Source: Epinephelus fuscoguttatus
Lineage: Eukaryota; Chordata; Actinopteri; Perciformes; Serranidae
Reading direction: 5' to 3'
NCBI RefSeq assembly: GCF_011397635.1
Contig: NC_064761.1
Span: forward strand, 35,366,143-35,430,142
DNA: 64,000 nucleotides
Program-made: the position numbers and the translations under genes
Notes under the pieces: generated by a model
What the model was told of the DNA's origin: nothing
What the model saw: the letters and a program-made list of their open reading frames with translations, nothing else
Database searches by the model: none
Shown: positions 13,511-26,846 of the stretch, one piece after another
Layout: each line of letters opens with the position of its first letter
Numbering within the stretch: the stretch's first letter is position 1

Positions 13511-16500
13511 TCTCTGTCCGAATCCTTTTAATAAGTTGTTAGACACTCAGAATGACAATCTCAACCTGCAAAACCAAGAACTTTTAGTGGCCCCCAGTGG
13601 CTACATTGCTGCTGCAATCTGCAGCTGTCTGGCTTAATACTGAACGCACTTCAAAATGCTGTTCCCATTAGTCACTTGGACTCAAAATCATGGGATAATA
13701 GGGTCAAGGCTACTTATCCTTTGACATACAGCAGGGTCATTAATTTCACTCAATATACTTTAAACCAGTGGTTCCAACTGGTCCAGCCATGGGGTCCAAA
13801 TTTCTCCTTAATCGTTAGGTCATGGTCCACAAAGTTTAATACATTCAGCATCATACTTGTGTTGGGCCATGTTGTGGAGCTAGTTTGCTGTCTCTGTTAA
13901 TGTTTAGTCGTTCTGTCTACAGTAGGAGACAGCAATCCAAAATAAAAGCTCTGTGCCGCAAATTCATTTTACTTCAAAATAAAGTGTGTTTGTTACAAAC
14001 TTGACACAATCGAGTCACTTGCGGTCCATTCCGAATGGACCCGCGACCCTCTTTTGTACCTGGATCCACCAGTTGGGAACCACTTCTTCAAACATTTAAA
14101 TATAGAATATAATACTGTAATGGTCATTAGAAACAGGCAATACTTGTATTTTTTTCCACTTTGTTTTGCTCTAATGTGGGTAAATTAATCCTTAACACAA
14201 AGATAATCTACAGAAGAGTTGCAACGGTTAAAATGAAACATGCCAGTAAAGCTGACATGATGTTATTACATTTCATGCTGTGCGTAGCTCAGTAGCCTTA
14301 AGATATAAACTGCAACTGTAAGTGAGATTATTTATTTTACGGCAAAATAGCGGGAAAAAAATCCAACTTAAATCAAATATATTAAGATGTAATCACATAA
14401 AACACAAGAGTTAAATGTCGTGGATGACGACATTTATGTTTGGTGTATTAATAACAGATGGTGGATTGTAATCTTTTTATGTTCTGTTTTATTGACTGTG
14501 TTTATGCTCTATACAGGGTGTCTTGTGAATGTTGTAGGGAGGGCCTCTGGTCATTGCATGCCAGCCTTTTCGATGTAATGCAAGACCTTCCTGAAACTCT
14601 TGAGAGCTGACAGTGCTTGACGTGAGCTGTGTTAATTACAGTAATGGCACGCATTCTCATTAAGTCATTGTTTACGTATCCCGGGGCCTTATGGAGCCTG
14701 AGTGGTGCTCTGGTCTGCTCGAGCACCGCCGCCTCGCTGGTCTGTGTGGCTATGGCCTCGTTAACACAGACAGCTGTTCCTCCCAGCCACAGCCATGGCT
14801 AACATGACGAGTGGCGCCGGACATGCCGCTGAACACACCCACTGCGGGAGCAACTGTCAGAAATAGAAGTATCCCACAAGGCAGGAAAACGTCAATGAGT
14901 AATCAGCGAGAAAGTGCTCCTCGGGTTATGTTTTTCAGGCCCAGCCCCCAACCCCTCCACGAACCAGCCGCTCCCCTTCACAAGACTGTTCATGAGGCTG
15001 TCTCATGACCCCGTCCTATCCCTTTAATTTGGTGAAGGTGCAGTTGGTGTATAATTCCACCAGTAACCTGTGGTGAGAAAAGCTGTGTGCATGAGATAAA
15101 CAGTGTCACAGGAGTCCAGTAAGATTTCTCAGACAGGGCACGCAGCCAAAAGGCAAGGGTAGCAGTGATGCTGCAGGAGGCAAAAGAAGTAACCTCTAAA
15201 TACAGCGCCTGTGTTTATTAAACTAATAAAAATTCAAGTTTGGACTTAAAGTAATGCTTCACCACCCAAATGATCATTTGTATATAAAGGACTTACTGTG
15301 TTATGTAAACTTTGGAAAGAAAACTTTTTTTGCATGCCTCTACAGTCAACAAAGGATCCAAAAAAGGCAAGTAAACAGGGACTGCATTTAACAACAGCAA
15401 AAATATATTAAAACATGTTTCCAAACTCTCAAATAACTTATGCAGTATAATCCAAGTCTCATTTATCCAGTTGTATGCTGAGAATGTCCTCAACATGTAT
15501 TTTCACTAAAACCATAACATTTAAAACACTTGATGCTTAAAGTTTTTTATAGTTTTTTAACAGTAATGTTTTACCAAAAATGCATGTGTTTGGAAAGTAC
15601 TGAAGATACAACTGGATAAATAAGTTGTGTTAGAGTTTGCAAACCAATGTTTTAATTCGGAATGTCAGTTTCAGTTAATTTTGCTTTCGACAGCCTGACA
15701 TCCATTTAAGGGTAACTAACCAGTTCATTTTTAAGGAATAAAAAAAAACAAAAAAAAAAAACTCAACATTATCTGATATAAAAGAGGCATTTCTTCTTTC
15801 TTCTTCTTTTTAGTCCGGCCCTACATTTAGTGACTCAGTAAGCTTCAGCACTGCATTTCAAAGAACCATCCATTTAGAGGTGGTAAAATTGTAATGTTTT
15901 GTCTTTAATTTTATTTTCTGTGGGCTTTACTCACAGACAGCTGGCTAGCCACGTCAACACGTGGCAAAATAGCACCCACGACCCAAACCTCAGTCTCCAC
16001 TGGTTAGCTAGTGTCAGCTTTGCACTGCGCATCACCCAGGTCAGGTATGAGCTAACATCAGCCAGCCTGCCACTCATTTGCTTACCACTGGTGCCATCCT
16101 GGTGAATGGCGTTACCTCCGATCACCCCCCCAGGTAGGCACAGTGAGTAAGCAGCTTTATTTTGAGCCACTAAACCTCTTTAGCATTGTTAACTATGTTA
16201 GCACCACCAGACATACTGACACTGCTTACAGCACTAACAGAGCTAACAGAAGTTATTAATGCTTACAGGGGTTTGCAGCTCAAAACCGAGCTGCCTACTT
16301 ACTGGGTGGAGACCGGGAGAGTAGGCCCAGTGTTCCCATAGCAATGCTGTTGGGTCGGGACGGCATTAATTGCTAAATGAGTGGCAACGCAAGCTAACGT
16401 TAGCTCCCATCAATGGTGTGCAGTGCACCACACTGAAGAGTATAAAAATTAGACCAACATGCAGTTCCTCTTCTTGAATTAAAACAGGGTGAGTAACTGA

Positions 16501-16918
16501 CATACAGAATGATCATTTAAGTGGTGGTGGTAAAATATTCCTTAAAAGCTTTCATTTTCATCACATCTTTTGACTTAAATGTTTAAATGTAGGAGAGCTC
16601 CAAAGGTCTCTCAAGGTAGCTAAGTGTAGATCCTAGATGACTATAGTACAGAAACAGAGGCAACTACACACCTGCTGAGATATGTCACAGCGTAACTGTA
16701 CAAGATATCACTGTTACGAATAATATGAAGCTGAAGCAATATGCTGAGTTAGGAACAGGGTAGTTTTAGCATACCAGACATGAATAAAGCTGGCATTACT
16801 TTAAATTAATCCTTTCTGTCTGCACTTCTCTTGGTACTAAATTCCTCAGCTGGGTTAATAAATATATATGATTGTTGTTCTTTTGATATAATAAATGGTA
16901 GAGGAGGTGCCAAAGGAA
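13511..16918. other. Intergenic DNA; possible conserved element at 14.5-14.7 kb
   Basis: No gene seen. 14510-14700 is compositionally balanced and contains ttaattacagtaatgg and cattctcattaagtcattg, resembling conserved regulatory sequence. Long A runs occur near 15748-15770. Confidence 0.4.
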
Positions 16919-17320
16919 ACTTATTATGCTCATTTTCAGGTTCATACTTGTATTCTGGGTTTCTACTAGAACATGTTTACGCTTTATGTTTTACAAACAC
17001 TTTATTTTCCTCATATCGTCTCTACTGGAACACCTGTATTAACCCTTTGTCTGAAGCACTCCGTTTTACCACCTCTTTAACACACCTCCCAAAAAAGCCC
17101 AGTCTGCTCTGACTGGTCAGCGTTTCCAAGTCTTCCAGATTACGGCATCTTTACACTAACACTGCAGCCTGGGAATGACTGTAGTGGAGTATTACAGTAT
17201 GTCCTACCATGAATATTCACCAATAAAAGCATCTAAACCAAAATCTTCACAGCCGGCGTGTTCCAGCAGGAATATGATCGAAAATCGGGGGTGACATCGG
17301 CAACCAAGATTACATGTTTC
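16919..17320. mobile_element. Decayed dispersed repeat (DNA-transposon-like)
   Basis: The run from aggaaacttattatgctcattttcagg through cccagtctgctctgactggtcagc is a phrase I recognise from a dispersed fish repeat. No terminal repeats were paired and no frame is open. The right boundary is arbitrary. Confidence 0.45.
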
Positions 17321-17551
17321 CCTGACGTTAGCATGTAGCTACATGTAGCAGGGTATGTAATGTAAACACAAAGAAAACGATCACAAGGGAACATCGGCTT
17401 GTCTCAAAAGAGGAAAAATACTGTTGAAAACAGAGTAATCTGAATGCTCTGAAGCCGGACGTTTTTGCTAACAAAGATTACATTTACGTACGACTACCTC
17501 GTTACTTAAAACTTTGGCCACATCTAATGTGAACATCCAACATACTGTAAC

Positions 17552-17552
<1 letters not shown>

Positions 17553-17602
<50 letters not shown>
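17553..17602. repeat. (AT)n microsatellite
   Basis: About 25 AT dinucleotides with one interruption (acat). Confidence 0.95.
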
Positions 17603-17939
17603 GACAGCAACTAAGGAAAAGCATCATAGGTCTCCCATTGTGGATTTTGCACAAATTAAACAACTTCTCAAAATACTTAAATTGCACGTTTTGCTAATTT
17701 TGTTTTGCACAGAATGAGCAACATGGCACATGTAGGGCAAATTCTTGGTGAAAACAAACCATTTAAGAGTTTCTCTTTTGCAATTTTAGTTCAGTTTTAG
17801 CAGCTCTTGTACTTATCTTACTTATACTGTTACTCCAGTAGGCACTGGTTTTGCTTTATGCTCCTTAAATACTTGTTATCTTGTATATTTTGAATATTTT
17901 GACTAATACTAAATACTTAACTGTTTTAAAAACTGGGCC

Positions 17940-18095
17940 CAGTGTGTGGCCCTGACCCGGGGAACCCACTGGCTGTTCTGGTTGTTACTGGTTTGTGAAT
18001 GTTACTTGTTGTTACCGTAATTGAAGCATTCTCTGGCACAAGAATTTCCTTTGGGATAAATAAAGTTCTGTTGAACTGAACTGAACTAAATTAAA
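17940..18095 (+). mobile_element. LINE 3'-end fragment (tail)
   Basis: The segment ends ttcctttgggataaataaag followed by a degenerate gaactgaactgaa tail, the usual form of fish Rex1/RTE-type LINE 3' ends. No reverse-transcriptase sequence precedes it, so it is a severely 5'-truncated insertion. Confidence 0.55.
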
Positions 18096-18285
18096 AGTTA
18101 ATCTTACACTTAGCTGTAAGCACAAGTCAATTGTGGAGTAAATGTGTCCTAATCTGCACACTCAGAAAATAACTTCTGACTCCTACATTGGTTCTTTACA
18201 GCACTTTTGAGTATGATTATTAAAAGTTTGACAAATACAGGCCCTGGTCTTTAATTTTCAACTCCTTTAGTGGGTGAACATTAGG

Positions 18286-18500
18286 GCAGCAACTAACGAT
18301 TATGTCACTTCTTGACTACTCAGATAATCGTTTGGTTTATAAAATTTGAAACAATAGTCACTTTCCTAAAGGTCAACGTGACATTTTCCACTGACTGATG
18401 ATTTGTTTTGTCCAACCAACAAAACTAAAATTATTACATAAAACAATTACATGAGAGCGTAAGACAATTATTTAAATAACAAAACAGTTGCAGATTAATT
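18286..18500. mobile_element. hAT-MITE fragment
   Basis: Begins TAGGGCAGCAACTAACGATTA and continues with gataatcgtttgg, characteristic of a hAT MITE end in fish. The opposite end was not located. Confidence 0.4.
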
Positions 18501-18789
18501 TTCTTTCAGTTGCCTGATAAATTCTGCACATGGCTCTGATGATGCCGGTCTGTACGTGGCTTGGACAGCTGGTCAGTCCAAATCATTCTGGCCCTGCAGC
18601 GTGTAAAGAGCTGCCACAAGCCGAGGTTTCTGATAGTCCTGTTTCCTCATTATGGGATCAATCAGCATCAAATCATAATCTACACCTGACAGTTTTCCCA
18701 CAACCTAAAATAGCAAAGCAGTATCAAAAAGGAGTTTGTAGAAATTGATTAATGCTTTCTAAATTGTATTGCGATATTTAAATTTCCAA

Positions 18790-20960
18790 CTTATCATGTC
18801 AGAGGAAAGATGGCAGCGATGGCTCCAAGAAACGGGGATTGAAATGTCTAATAAGGGAACACTGCCTTTCCTCTGAATGTGTGAACTATAAAAGCTTTAA
18901 TTTCCCTATCATCACTAGGATCTAATACCAATCTGTATTCTTTATTCAGGCTGTCTGTGTTGCTGCCAGACAAAGCCTTTGAAAAGCCAATTCCTGGGAA
19001 TTAAAGAAAAGAGATTAAAATATCATTAGGTGCGACATAATTGAATGTCAATTTTGAATAAACTTGACTTCAATTCCTGGTCATTAAAGTGAATGTGGTC
19101 TGCCTTTTTCCAATCATAGTTTTGAGCCCACAGATGAGAGAGAGGTACGAACTTCAAAATCATTAAATTGATGGGAGTATGTTTGGCCTTGGCGTGCCAG
19201 ACTGCTTTGATTCTGGCTCAGAGCAGAGGGATGAGCAGCTGGAGGAGAGATCAAATTGAAACAAAGCTTCGGAAAATTGAAGGAAACATGAGCATAATAA
19301 TATTTAATAATTAAATTCTCGCAAACAATGGCAACCGAATGAAGTAATCTGCAAAAGTGTGCAACATCATTTGCATAATTGACACAGTCCCCCCGTCTCC
19401 CTCCTGCAAATGAATGATGAAGACAATAAAAGATGTTGCTAAAATTGGGAACAATAACAGCAAAATTTCATCAAGGCCCCCATGCTCTGATTAATCTGCG
19501 CTTGCAAATCAGTGCAGGGGAAAGAGAGGGAGAAAGAACCAGAGAAAGAGGGGGGGGGGTGAGTTTGGAGGGGGAGGCAGGTGATTAACAACAGCAGGGA
19601 TTGCCGCCGTGGACAACGTGCCCTGTTTTGCTCAGCTCGAGGGGCACCATACGAACCCTTCCACACAGCTGCTGCAGGCGCTGGCTAGCTGGATCATCCC
19701 CTGAAAGCCTGAATGAGTGCAATCATTTGTATTGTCATTAACCCCTAGTGCACTGTCTCCATGCCTCAGCATTTATAAACCCATAATTGCACTCCTCAAT
19801 CCCAAAAATGGCATGTTGATACAGACTTCAAAAAGTTCCATGACATGAAAAACAGCAGCTGATATATTAAGTATGATATCACTTTATGTAACATTCCTAA
19901 ATGTTTCTAATCTTTCTCAGCTAATTATTTGCTATCTGAGTACACTGTCATTTTTAATTATTCAGTACGAAGGAGCTGTATTAAATAAAACCATAATACA
20001 ATGAGACCTATTTTATATTCAGGATTTCTAATTAACGGTTTCTCTTTATACATATTTTCTATCTCTCTGATCATTTAGATAATAACTTTCATCATCGTCT
20101 TTTGATGTTTACAAAATACAAAAAGCGGGCATCATCTAGATTTATGCTGCAAATTTGGCTCCTAATAACATTTGCATTTACTAGTCAATTAACTTGATTA
20201 AATTCGTATTACAAGTCTGATTCAACTTTGGTTGCAAGAGACAGTTATTGCTTGGTGAATTAAATAGCAGCATGGCGAAATGATGCAACAGAGAAAGCTG
20301 GGGGAGGGGGCTATGTCAGGTTTCATTATGCTGTAAACAAACCAGGACAACAGAAATGACACATTACAAGCCATACAAAACATGTAAGGCATGTCTGTCT
20401 GAAGAAAAGGGTCTTTCCTCTCGGGCAGATAAGTCTGTTGTTTCCATGTTTTCACCATTTATTTTTTCCAAATGATGACAATTTACATTCTCATCATCAG
20501 TGAGTGTCTCGTGTCCTCTGCAGACTTTTGCACATGCCCTACTGAAAACATATGTTTTCACTACACTCCTCCCAAATATCACCCCTGACTCTGTATTCCC
20601 TAAAGCAACCACTATCTTGTAAATTCAGTGCAATTAGTAGCCTTAACATACCCAGAGACACTCATTTGGATTTAACCTCCTCTGTCCAATTAACAAAATG
20701 TAGGTTGGAAAATAAATGGCAGACGCCTAAGCAAATTAATTATGTGTCCACCAAGCTGTTAGCCCGTGTGCACAGAGCAGGGGCTGGCAATAAGAGCTGG
20801 GCACACACCGCCATATGGCCTGTGTGGGAGCGGACATCATTTGGGGGGGATGCAGTGGTACACCCCTTAAATTCTCACAGATATTTATGTCTCGCTCACA
20901 ATAGATTTATAACATGTTGTGAAATGCTGCAGAACGAGTCTAATATGTTTGTTAGATTGT
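18790..20960. other. Candidate conserved noncoding DNA, no gene
   Basis: Contains segments with balanced composition and dense homeodomain, POU and TAAT-type sites: 18790-19440 (atttgcataattgacac, tttaataattaaattc, aaatcattaaattgatgg), 19680-19830 and 20690-20840 (gcaaattaattatgtg). A G-run lies at about 19550. No transposon phrases were recognised here, in contrast with the rest of the first 31 kb. Whether it is conserved cannot be judged from one sequence. Confidence 0.35.
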
Positions 20961-21257
20961 TTATGATGATTAGTTCTTGATTCTGATCCATCTGTCAGCC
21001 ATTTTTACTTAATATTGTTAATTTAATTCTCCTGTGACATGGTTTTAATGCGGCTCTAAACAACTGACTTAGAGAGCGACTCCTTTGTTACAGCAAGAAT
21101 TATTAAAGGAGTAGTCCCATATTCACACATACAGTTTAGTTAACTAGTTACACAGAGTACTACCAGCCTGTGGAATCAGTTGTATGTCCTCTGTGGCTAG
21201 AATATTAATGTGATACCATCAGGGTTGTCTCAGCTTAGGCCTGAGACTTTGCATTTT

Positions 21258-21520
21258 TTTAGGGTTCCCCACTCATGGACAAAATTGCAAAACTTTTCCA
21301 GCACTTTTCAAGGACCTGTAATTTGCTATTACGTTACATTACTTGACAGGTTATCCCTGGAAGATTACTGTCACAATTTCATCCCAAATTCAACTAAATT
21401 CCATGACTTTTCCAAAACTTTCAACAATCTTTACTATTTCCGTGACTTTTCCAGGCCTGGATAGTGTGTTTGTGGAATTCCATGACTTCTCCAGGTTTTC
21501 AATAACCGTGGGAACTCTGC
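21258..21520. mobile_element. Short MITE with GGGTTCCC termini
   Basis: Starts tagGGTTCCCCACTCATGG and ends AACCGTGGGAACTCTG in inverted orientation, with internal repeats of the type catgacttttccag. Non-coding. Confidence 0.6.
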
Positions 21521-21879
21521 CTATGGCTCGCTCTGTCAGTTGATTGGTCCACGAAATGTCTTAACCCTTTGGCATTTGCCCATTTGCACATTAGCAGGAA
21601 TGTAGCCCAACATGGGCGCGAAAGCAGTGGTCTGTTTACTTAAACGTGAAAGTGTGATAAATAAAAAACGTCCCTAAAAATCAATGAATAATTGAGATAA
21701 ATAACTGATCTCAATATTGGTCAAAATAATCCCGATGATCATTTTGGCCATAATCCTGTAGCCCTTGTGTGAAGGTTCAGTTTGTGCCCATGCCATGTGG
21801 CTAAAAGGGGGCGTGGCAACAGGGTGGTCACAGCTATTTGATATTTGGACGTGTCAGCTTTAAGCCTGCATCACAAACT

Positions 21880-22135
21880 GGAGTTGTGAAGTACTGAAAG
21901 GAGTGGGAAGTTAGGAGGCATGGAGGGTCTAACAAAAGACACTAAGAGAGTATCTTTACTGTCATGACGTTTGGTTTGCAACTTCTATTAAATGAACTAT
22001 TGAGACGCATTATGGGAAAGGCAGGATACAGAATTTTTGGAGCTTTGCCCATATTAAAGAATTATAAATCAGGATGTCTTGGCCTCTGCTGCTTTGATCC
22101 TTTTTAAATCTGTCTCTTGAGAGTCCCTCAACAAG
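21880..22135 (+). repeat. Dispersed repeat, copy A
   Basis: Shares ggtctaacaaaagacacta, cattatgggaaa and cctctgctgcttt in the same order with 48630-48840. No ends recognised; probably an inactive transposon fragment. Confidence 0.6.
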
Positions 22136-24754
22136 AAGGAGCAAATGCATCAAATGACTATGATTGAAAAAGGTGACATAACAAAACAAAGACCTTCCTG
22201 TGCACAGTCGACATCAGACATTTGGAGCTGTGTAGAAAAGTTTGGTGACACAGCAGGAGGCAGGGCACCATACTCAGCTATGTCCTACCGCAGACTATGA
22301 CCAACATGGCCACCTAGAGGCCACACAACATAACACAAACATCTGGTCTCATTTTAAGGGCAACAACAACCTAAATCCGCCTTCCTAACAGGATCGTGCC
22401 ATTAGATTATTGGTACAATAATCATAATTAACATAAATTATGATGGTATTATGCAGACAGACATCTAATCCACGAGGATCTGCTAACTGCACACTACATA
22501 TGTCTGATAACAGCAGCCGACACAATAATCCTGCAACTGCAGTTGTTGGGTTCCCAGCACTGGTTTTCACACTACATTACAGCTATGTAGCATTATACAT
22601 TTATGTTGCTGGATATTCCTACACATGAAAAATTCACTCAACATGGCACAGAGTGTATGTGCTAATGCTCAACACTTCTATTTACAACAGAAACTGAGCA
22701 AAGGTTATATCAGTAAATACAGAGTGTGTGACTAAGACAGTAAAAAGGGAGAATGTGATAAAATTAAACATAAGCAGGTTAAGCCTCACTAAACACTGTT
22801 TAGAAATAGAAGCACCCTCACATTTGTCATTTAATAATAGGAGAACACTATTAAAATACAGGGTGAGGAGTGTTTTGCGTGGATGCAAAGGATGTGATAT
22901 TAAAGATGAGCTTTAAATATTAGCTGCGAGGTGTAATAGGGGAAGCTATTTTGTTTTAAGATTTTGGACAATATTCTGAACTCAAGAAGGTCCATGCAGC
23001 GTCATGGTACTTGGACAAATGATGCCTGTGCCACGTCTTTATGTGCACTGAAATCTGGCACAATAAATACCCAACTCAAAGCTATTTGAGTTGGGTATTC
23101 CTGCTCTTAAGCTGGTGAAGGAAGCACTATCTGATGATGTTTTTTTAATTGTAGCCTTGGAGTTAATAGTTAACGTTCCAAGCTACTTGGCATGGAATTG
23201 TGCTGTTGGTGGAAACAAAGGTGCTCTGCTCTGTTAGAACAACAGGGGGAAACTGAGGCGGGGTGTTGGTGTTCGCCCCCTCCAACCCCATACATTAACA
23301 TCCACGCACCATGACCATGTGAACTTCTGAATTTATGTGGGCCAATGATGTCATGGAAACCAGACGCCAGGTTCATGCAGGTTTATGCATAACCACAGAA
23401 ATGAGTTACACCTGTGTGCTCGGACAAAAGATTCATTTCCTTTGCATATACATTTCTGCAACAGAGTCCGTACTGTTTGGCTGCACAGCCTTATGGTTAC
23501 AGAGTGACAACAGCTAGCTTGTCGAGTAATCTGATCCCCTGGTCTGTGGTGCTTTAGCCAATTAGAAACAATGAGGTTACTCCTGATAACATGTTGAGGG
23601 GGTTTACTTTGATGTGAGTCTGGCGAAGGAAGACTTTAAACTGGTGAGACCTACTCTAATGTTTGCAACAGATATGCATGTGTTGCTTTAATTCTTGAGA
23701 ACTGGAACAAAACTTTTTTTTTTTTTGGTTTTCGATTTTTACTCTTCAATCATGCTGGAAAATATATTTGAAAAGATCAAAGTCTTGATTATTAAACCTT
23801 GTAACAGGCCAACCTCGCAGTGATTTATTTATTTTTTTTATTTTTTTTGACTAGCAAACATAATGGATGTCAAGGATAAGATCTTACAGAGTTGCCAAAA
23901 AGTTATATATTTATATATTTCACAACAGTTGTAGCAAGGAGCCATTTTACTTTTCAAGTTGCTAAGAGTCCACTTCAAGCTCAAAATACTAATCTTTAAA
24001 CCGTAATTATTATTTAGTTTGGATTTAGAGCTACAGAGTTGACCTACTATGGTTGAGAGAGACATCTGATAGCAATATTATTTATTGAATTTATCATAAT
24101 ACAGAAAGCTTACAAGTACTTGAGCAACATTCTGCCTTTTTGGCAACCAGAAAGTGAGACAGGAGTCCTTGTGATACAGCTAACTCCTTTTATGCCTGAT
24201 TAAATGATGTTTTTGTTGAAATCTGATGGAGTCTAAAAACAAAGATGATTAAAACAGTACATTTTAATACCGATGTTATCAACATGTACTGTTAGTTTTA
24301 GATTTTGAAGGCTTTTAACACATTTTTAATTGTTTGAAGTTGTGAATTGTTGTCTGAGACAAGGCTGTTTTCTGACACAGGGCAAGTTTATTAGTTAAAA
24401 AATGAACGCAGATTAAAATATTTCACAAATCATTTTCATTTCATATATATGAATCATTTAAATATACTGTTTCGCACCAGAAATGTAAGAGTTATCATTT
24501 TTAGTTTTTTTTTTTTTTTTTTTAATAGGACATGATTTATCCCAGTTTTTAAGAATGGATGATCCTTTTTTCCCCATTTTCATACGACTGTTTTGTTTTT
24601 ATGATTTTATATTGTTGACCTCATTGTTCTAATTGATTGAGCCATGTTTACCGATAATATTTCGAGTACTTCACTCATTTCTAAACAATGCTTTCTGAGA
24701 CTTTTCACATGTTAGTAAGTTTTTCAGTGCCATTTAGAGACTTTTTTTTATAAG

Positions 24755-24757
<3 letters not shown>
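22136..24757. other. Intergenic DNA, no gene; one short perfect hairpin
   Basis: Nothing coding recognised. At 23066-23099 a perfect 15-nt inverted repeat (aatacccaactcaaa, loop gcta) is present. T- and A-runs at 23709-23725, 23821-23850 and 24508-24523. Confidence 0.6.
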
Positions 24758-24792
<35 letters not shown>

Positions 24793-24985
24793 TATGTGGT
24801 TATTAGAATGAGTTAGGTTAAGCTACATTTTGCTAACAGGTAAGTGCAAGTATAAAGTATTAGATTAAGTGGTAGGTTTAAGATTTGTAACATCGTGGAA
24901 TTTCACGTGGAAGAGCTTGACTCATATTTATAAAACCTGAATTTAAGACATTTGAAGACCTTTTAAGGACCTGTAGACACCCCGT
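24758..24985. mobile_element. MITE fragment (right end) next to a (TA)n tract
   Basis: The (TA)n tract at 24758-24796 is followed by ggttattagaatgagttaggtt ... ccttttaaggacctgtagacaccccgt. The same order of phrases occurs at 30222-30665, and the end GACACCCCGT is the inverse of the start ACGGGGTGTCCACAGGT there. Confidence 0.65.
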
Positions 24986-26089
24986 ATGAGTTAACTCACC
25001 AGCCTGTTCCTTTGATACACTATGTGCTCGTGGTTTAGATATGATCTAAATATACAGTCTACATGTATGGTAGGTATTATGAGTATTGCAGATATGATTA
25101 AGCAATGGGAATAGCTCATTTGTTGGCACATGCTGTGATCATGTTCCAAAGTCCTGTTACCACTGCAACCCTGACAGATTACTGCACCCAACCATTACAG
25201 CACGTCACAACGGTCACAACACAGTCTGCCTGTAAGTACAGTACTTTAGGGTCAGTTGTCTGTTACAAGGCGGCTCACGTTAGTGTGCATAAATTAACAA
25301 GTAGTAAAATCTCTATTGTGTTTTTGCATCATTTTAAACTTGTTGTATTTTCAGTACGTTTTTGTTCTTCCACTGTTAACGTCACCATGCCTGACTCCTC
25401 TATAGTTTCACTGTACGGAAGCAGCAGCCATGTTAGAGTAAGGCATGCTGTTCATGTAAATGCTACAACAGTAAAATGTATAACCATTAAATACAAAGTG
25501 AGTTGGCTTTTGTTTTTCTTTCACATGTTGTAAAACTGGAAGACAAATCCTCCATTAAATGTGTACTGCCATGTTTTGTTCTAGTCTGATGTACTTTGTC
25601 TCCCTCAAGTGGTCTGAAGGAGAAAACAACACATCACAGCTTTTCTCAGTGAGTGTGGACCTAAAAACAAAGAACTTTCAAATGTTACATACATGAACAG
25701 ACCTTTTAAAGTAGATATATTTTTAAGTAATAGCAGGCAAAGCACAGGCGTAATTACATTAATGACATTTCATTTAGGATAGTCAGTCAGTTCAAGGTCC
25801 CTGGTACCTGGTAGCCAAATAGAGGGCAGACAGCATTAATCTTATTAATTACACCAGTTTATTTTCAGCTTTGACAAGTAAGAATGTCTGCTGTGAATTA
25901 AAATAAAAAATATGCTCGTATACGGTTAAGTAAAACCAAGATAGTTATTCAAACTGCAATTGTACAATTTTAGAGTGAAGAAATGAAAGGAGCACCATGC
26001 AAAACTTTAACCAGGGCCTCAGACCTTAATTAGCTTGTTGGGGCTCTAGCTTGCTCACAATCATTGTTAGGAAAGGCCAGGTGATGCAC

Positions 26090-26655
26090 ATTTCAAAGCT
26101 TTATAAATACTCCAACTCCTGAAACCTTGTCCCAACAATCAGCAGCCATGGGCTTCTCTAAACAGCTGCCAAGCACTCTGAAATTTAAATAACTGATGCC
26201 CACAAAGCAGGAGAAGACTATAAGAAGATGGCAAAGTGTTTTCAGGTAGCTGTTTCCTCAGTTCATAATGACATTAAGAAATGGCAGTTAACAGAAACTG
26301 TGAAGGTCAAGCTGTGGCCTAGAAGAGCAAGAAAACTTTCTGAGAGAGCTGCTTGTAGGATTGTTAGAAAGGCAAATCAAAAACACTGTTTGACTGCAAA
26401 GGACCCGGAGGAAGACCTATCAGACTCTGGAGTGGTGGTGCACTGTTTCAACTGTGCAGCCATTTTGGCAACCACAAGATTCAGCGTCAGAAGTTTGCAA
26501 AGGAACATCTGAACAAGCCTGATGCTTTCTGGAAACAAGTCCTGCTGTGGACTGATGAAGGTAAAATAGAACTTTCTGAACACAATGAGCAAAGGTATGT
26601 TTAGAGATAATAGGGTGCAGAATTTCATCAAAAGAGCACCTGCCCAACTGTTAAA
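26090..26655 (+). pseudogene. Tc1-like transposase fossil
   Basis: Contains, in a plus frame from 26228, the decayed N-terminal part of a Tc1 transposase: a helix-turn-helix region (VSSVHNDIKKW), a GRPR-like PRRARKLSER segment and then text that has lost frame and a large internal block before the DDE region; tggactgatgaaggtaaaatag near 26548 corresponds to the WTDE motif. The element breaks off at 26655 in a (TA)n tract (26656-26702). Inactive. Confidence 0.8.
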
Positions 26656-26662
26656 ATATATA

Positions 26663-26701
<39 letters not shown>

Positions 26702-26846
26702 AATATTTAAAAAAAAATCAGATTATCTTGTACTCTTTATGTATATTGCTTTGTTTTTAATGTAAAATATAGGCTATATGATATAAGGTTAGATTGACTT
26801 AAGAATAGAACTTAGCAACGATAGTTATTTAGGCTACATGCAGACT

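Noticed and set aside
20552..20980. 142-codon plus-strand ORF near 20.6 kb
   Set aside because: No recognisable domain; it overlaps a stretch that looks like regulatory sequence and has no splice partners.
25105..25533. 142-codon plus-strand ORF
   Set aside because: No domain, no splice signals with neighbours and mixed composition; compatible with a chance open frame in non-coding DNA.
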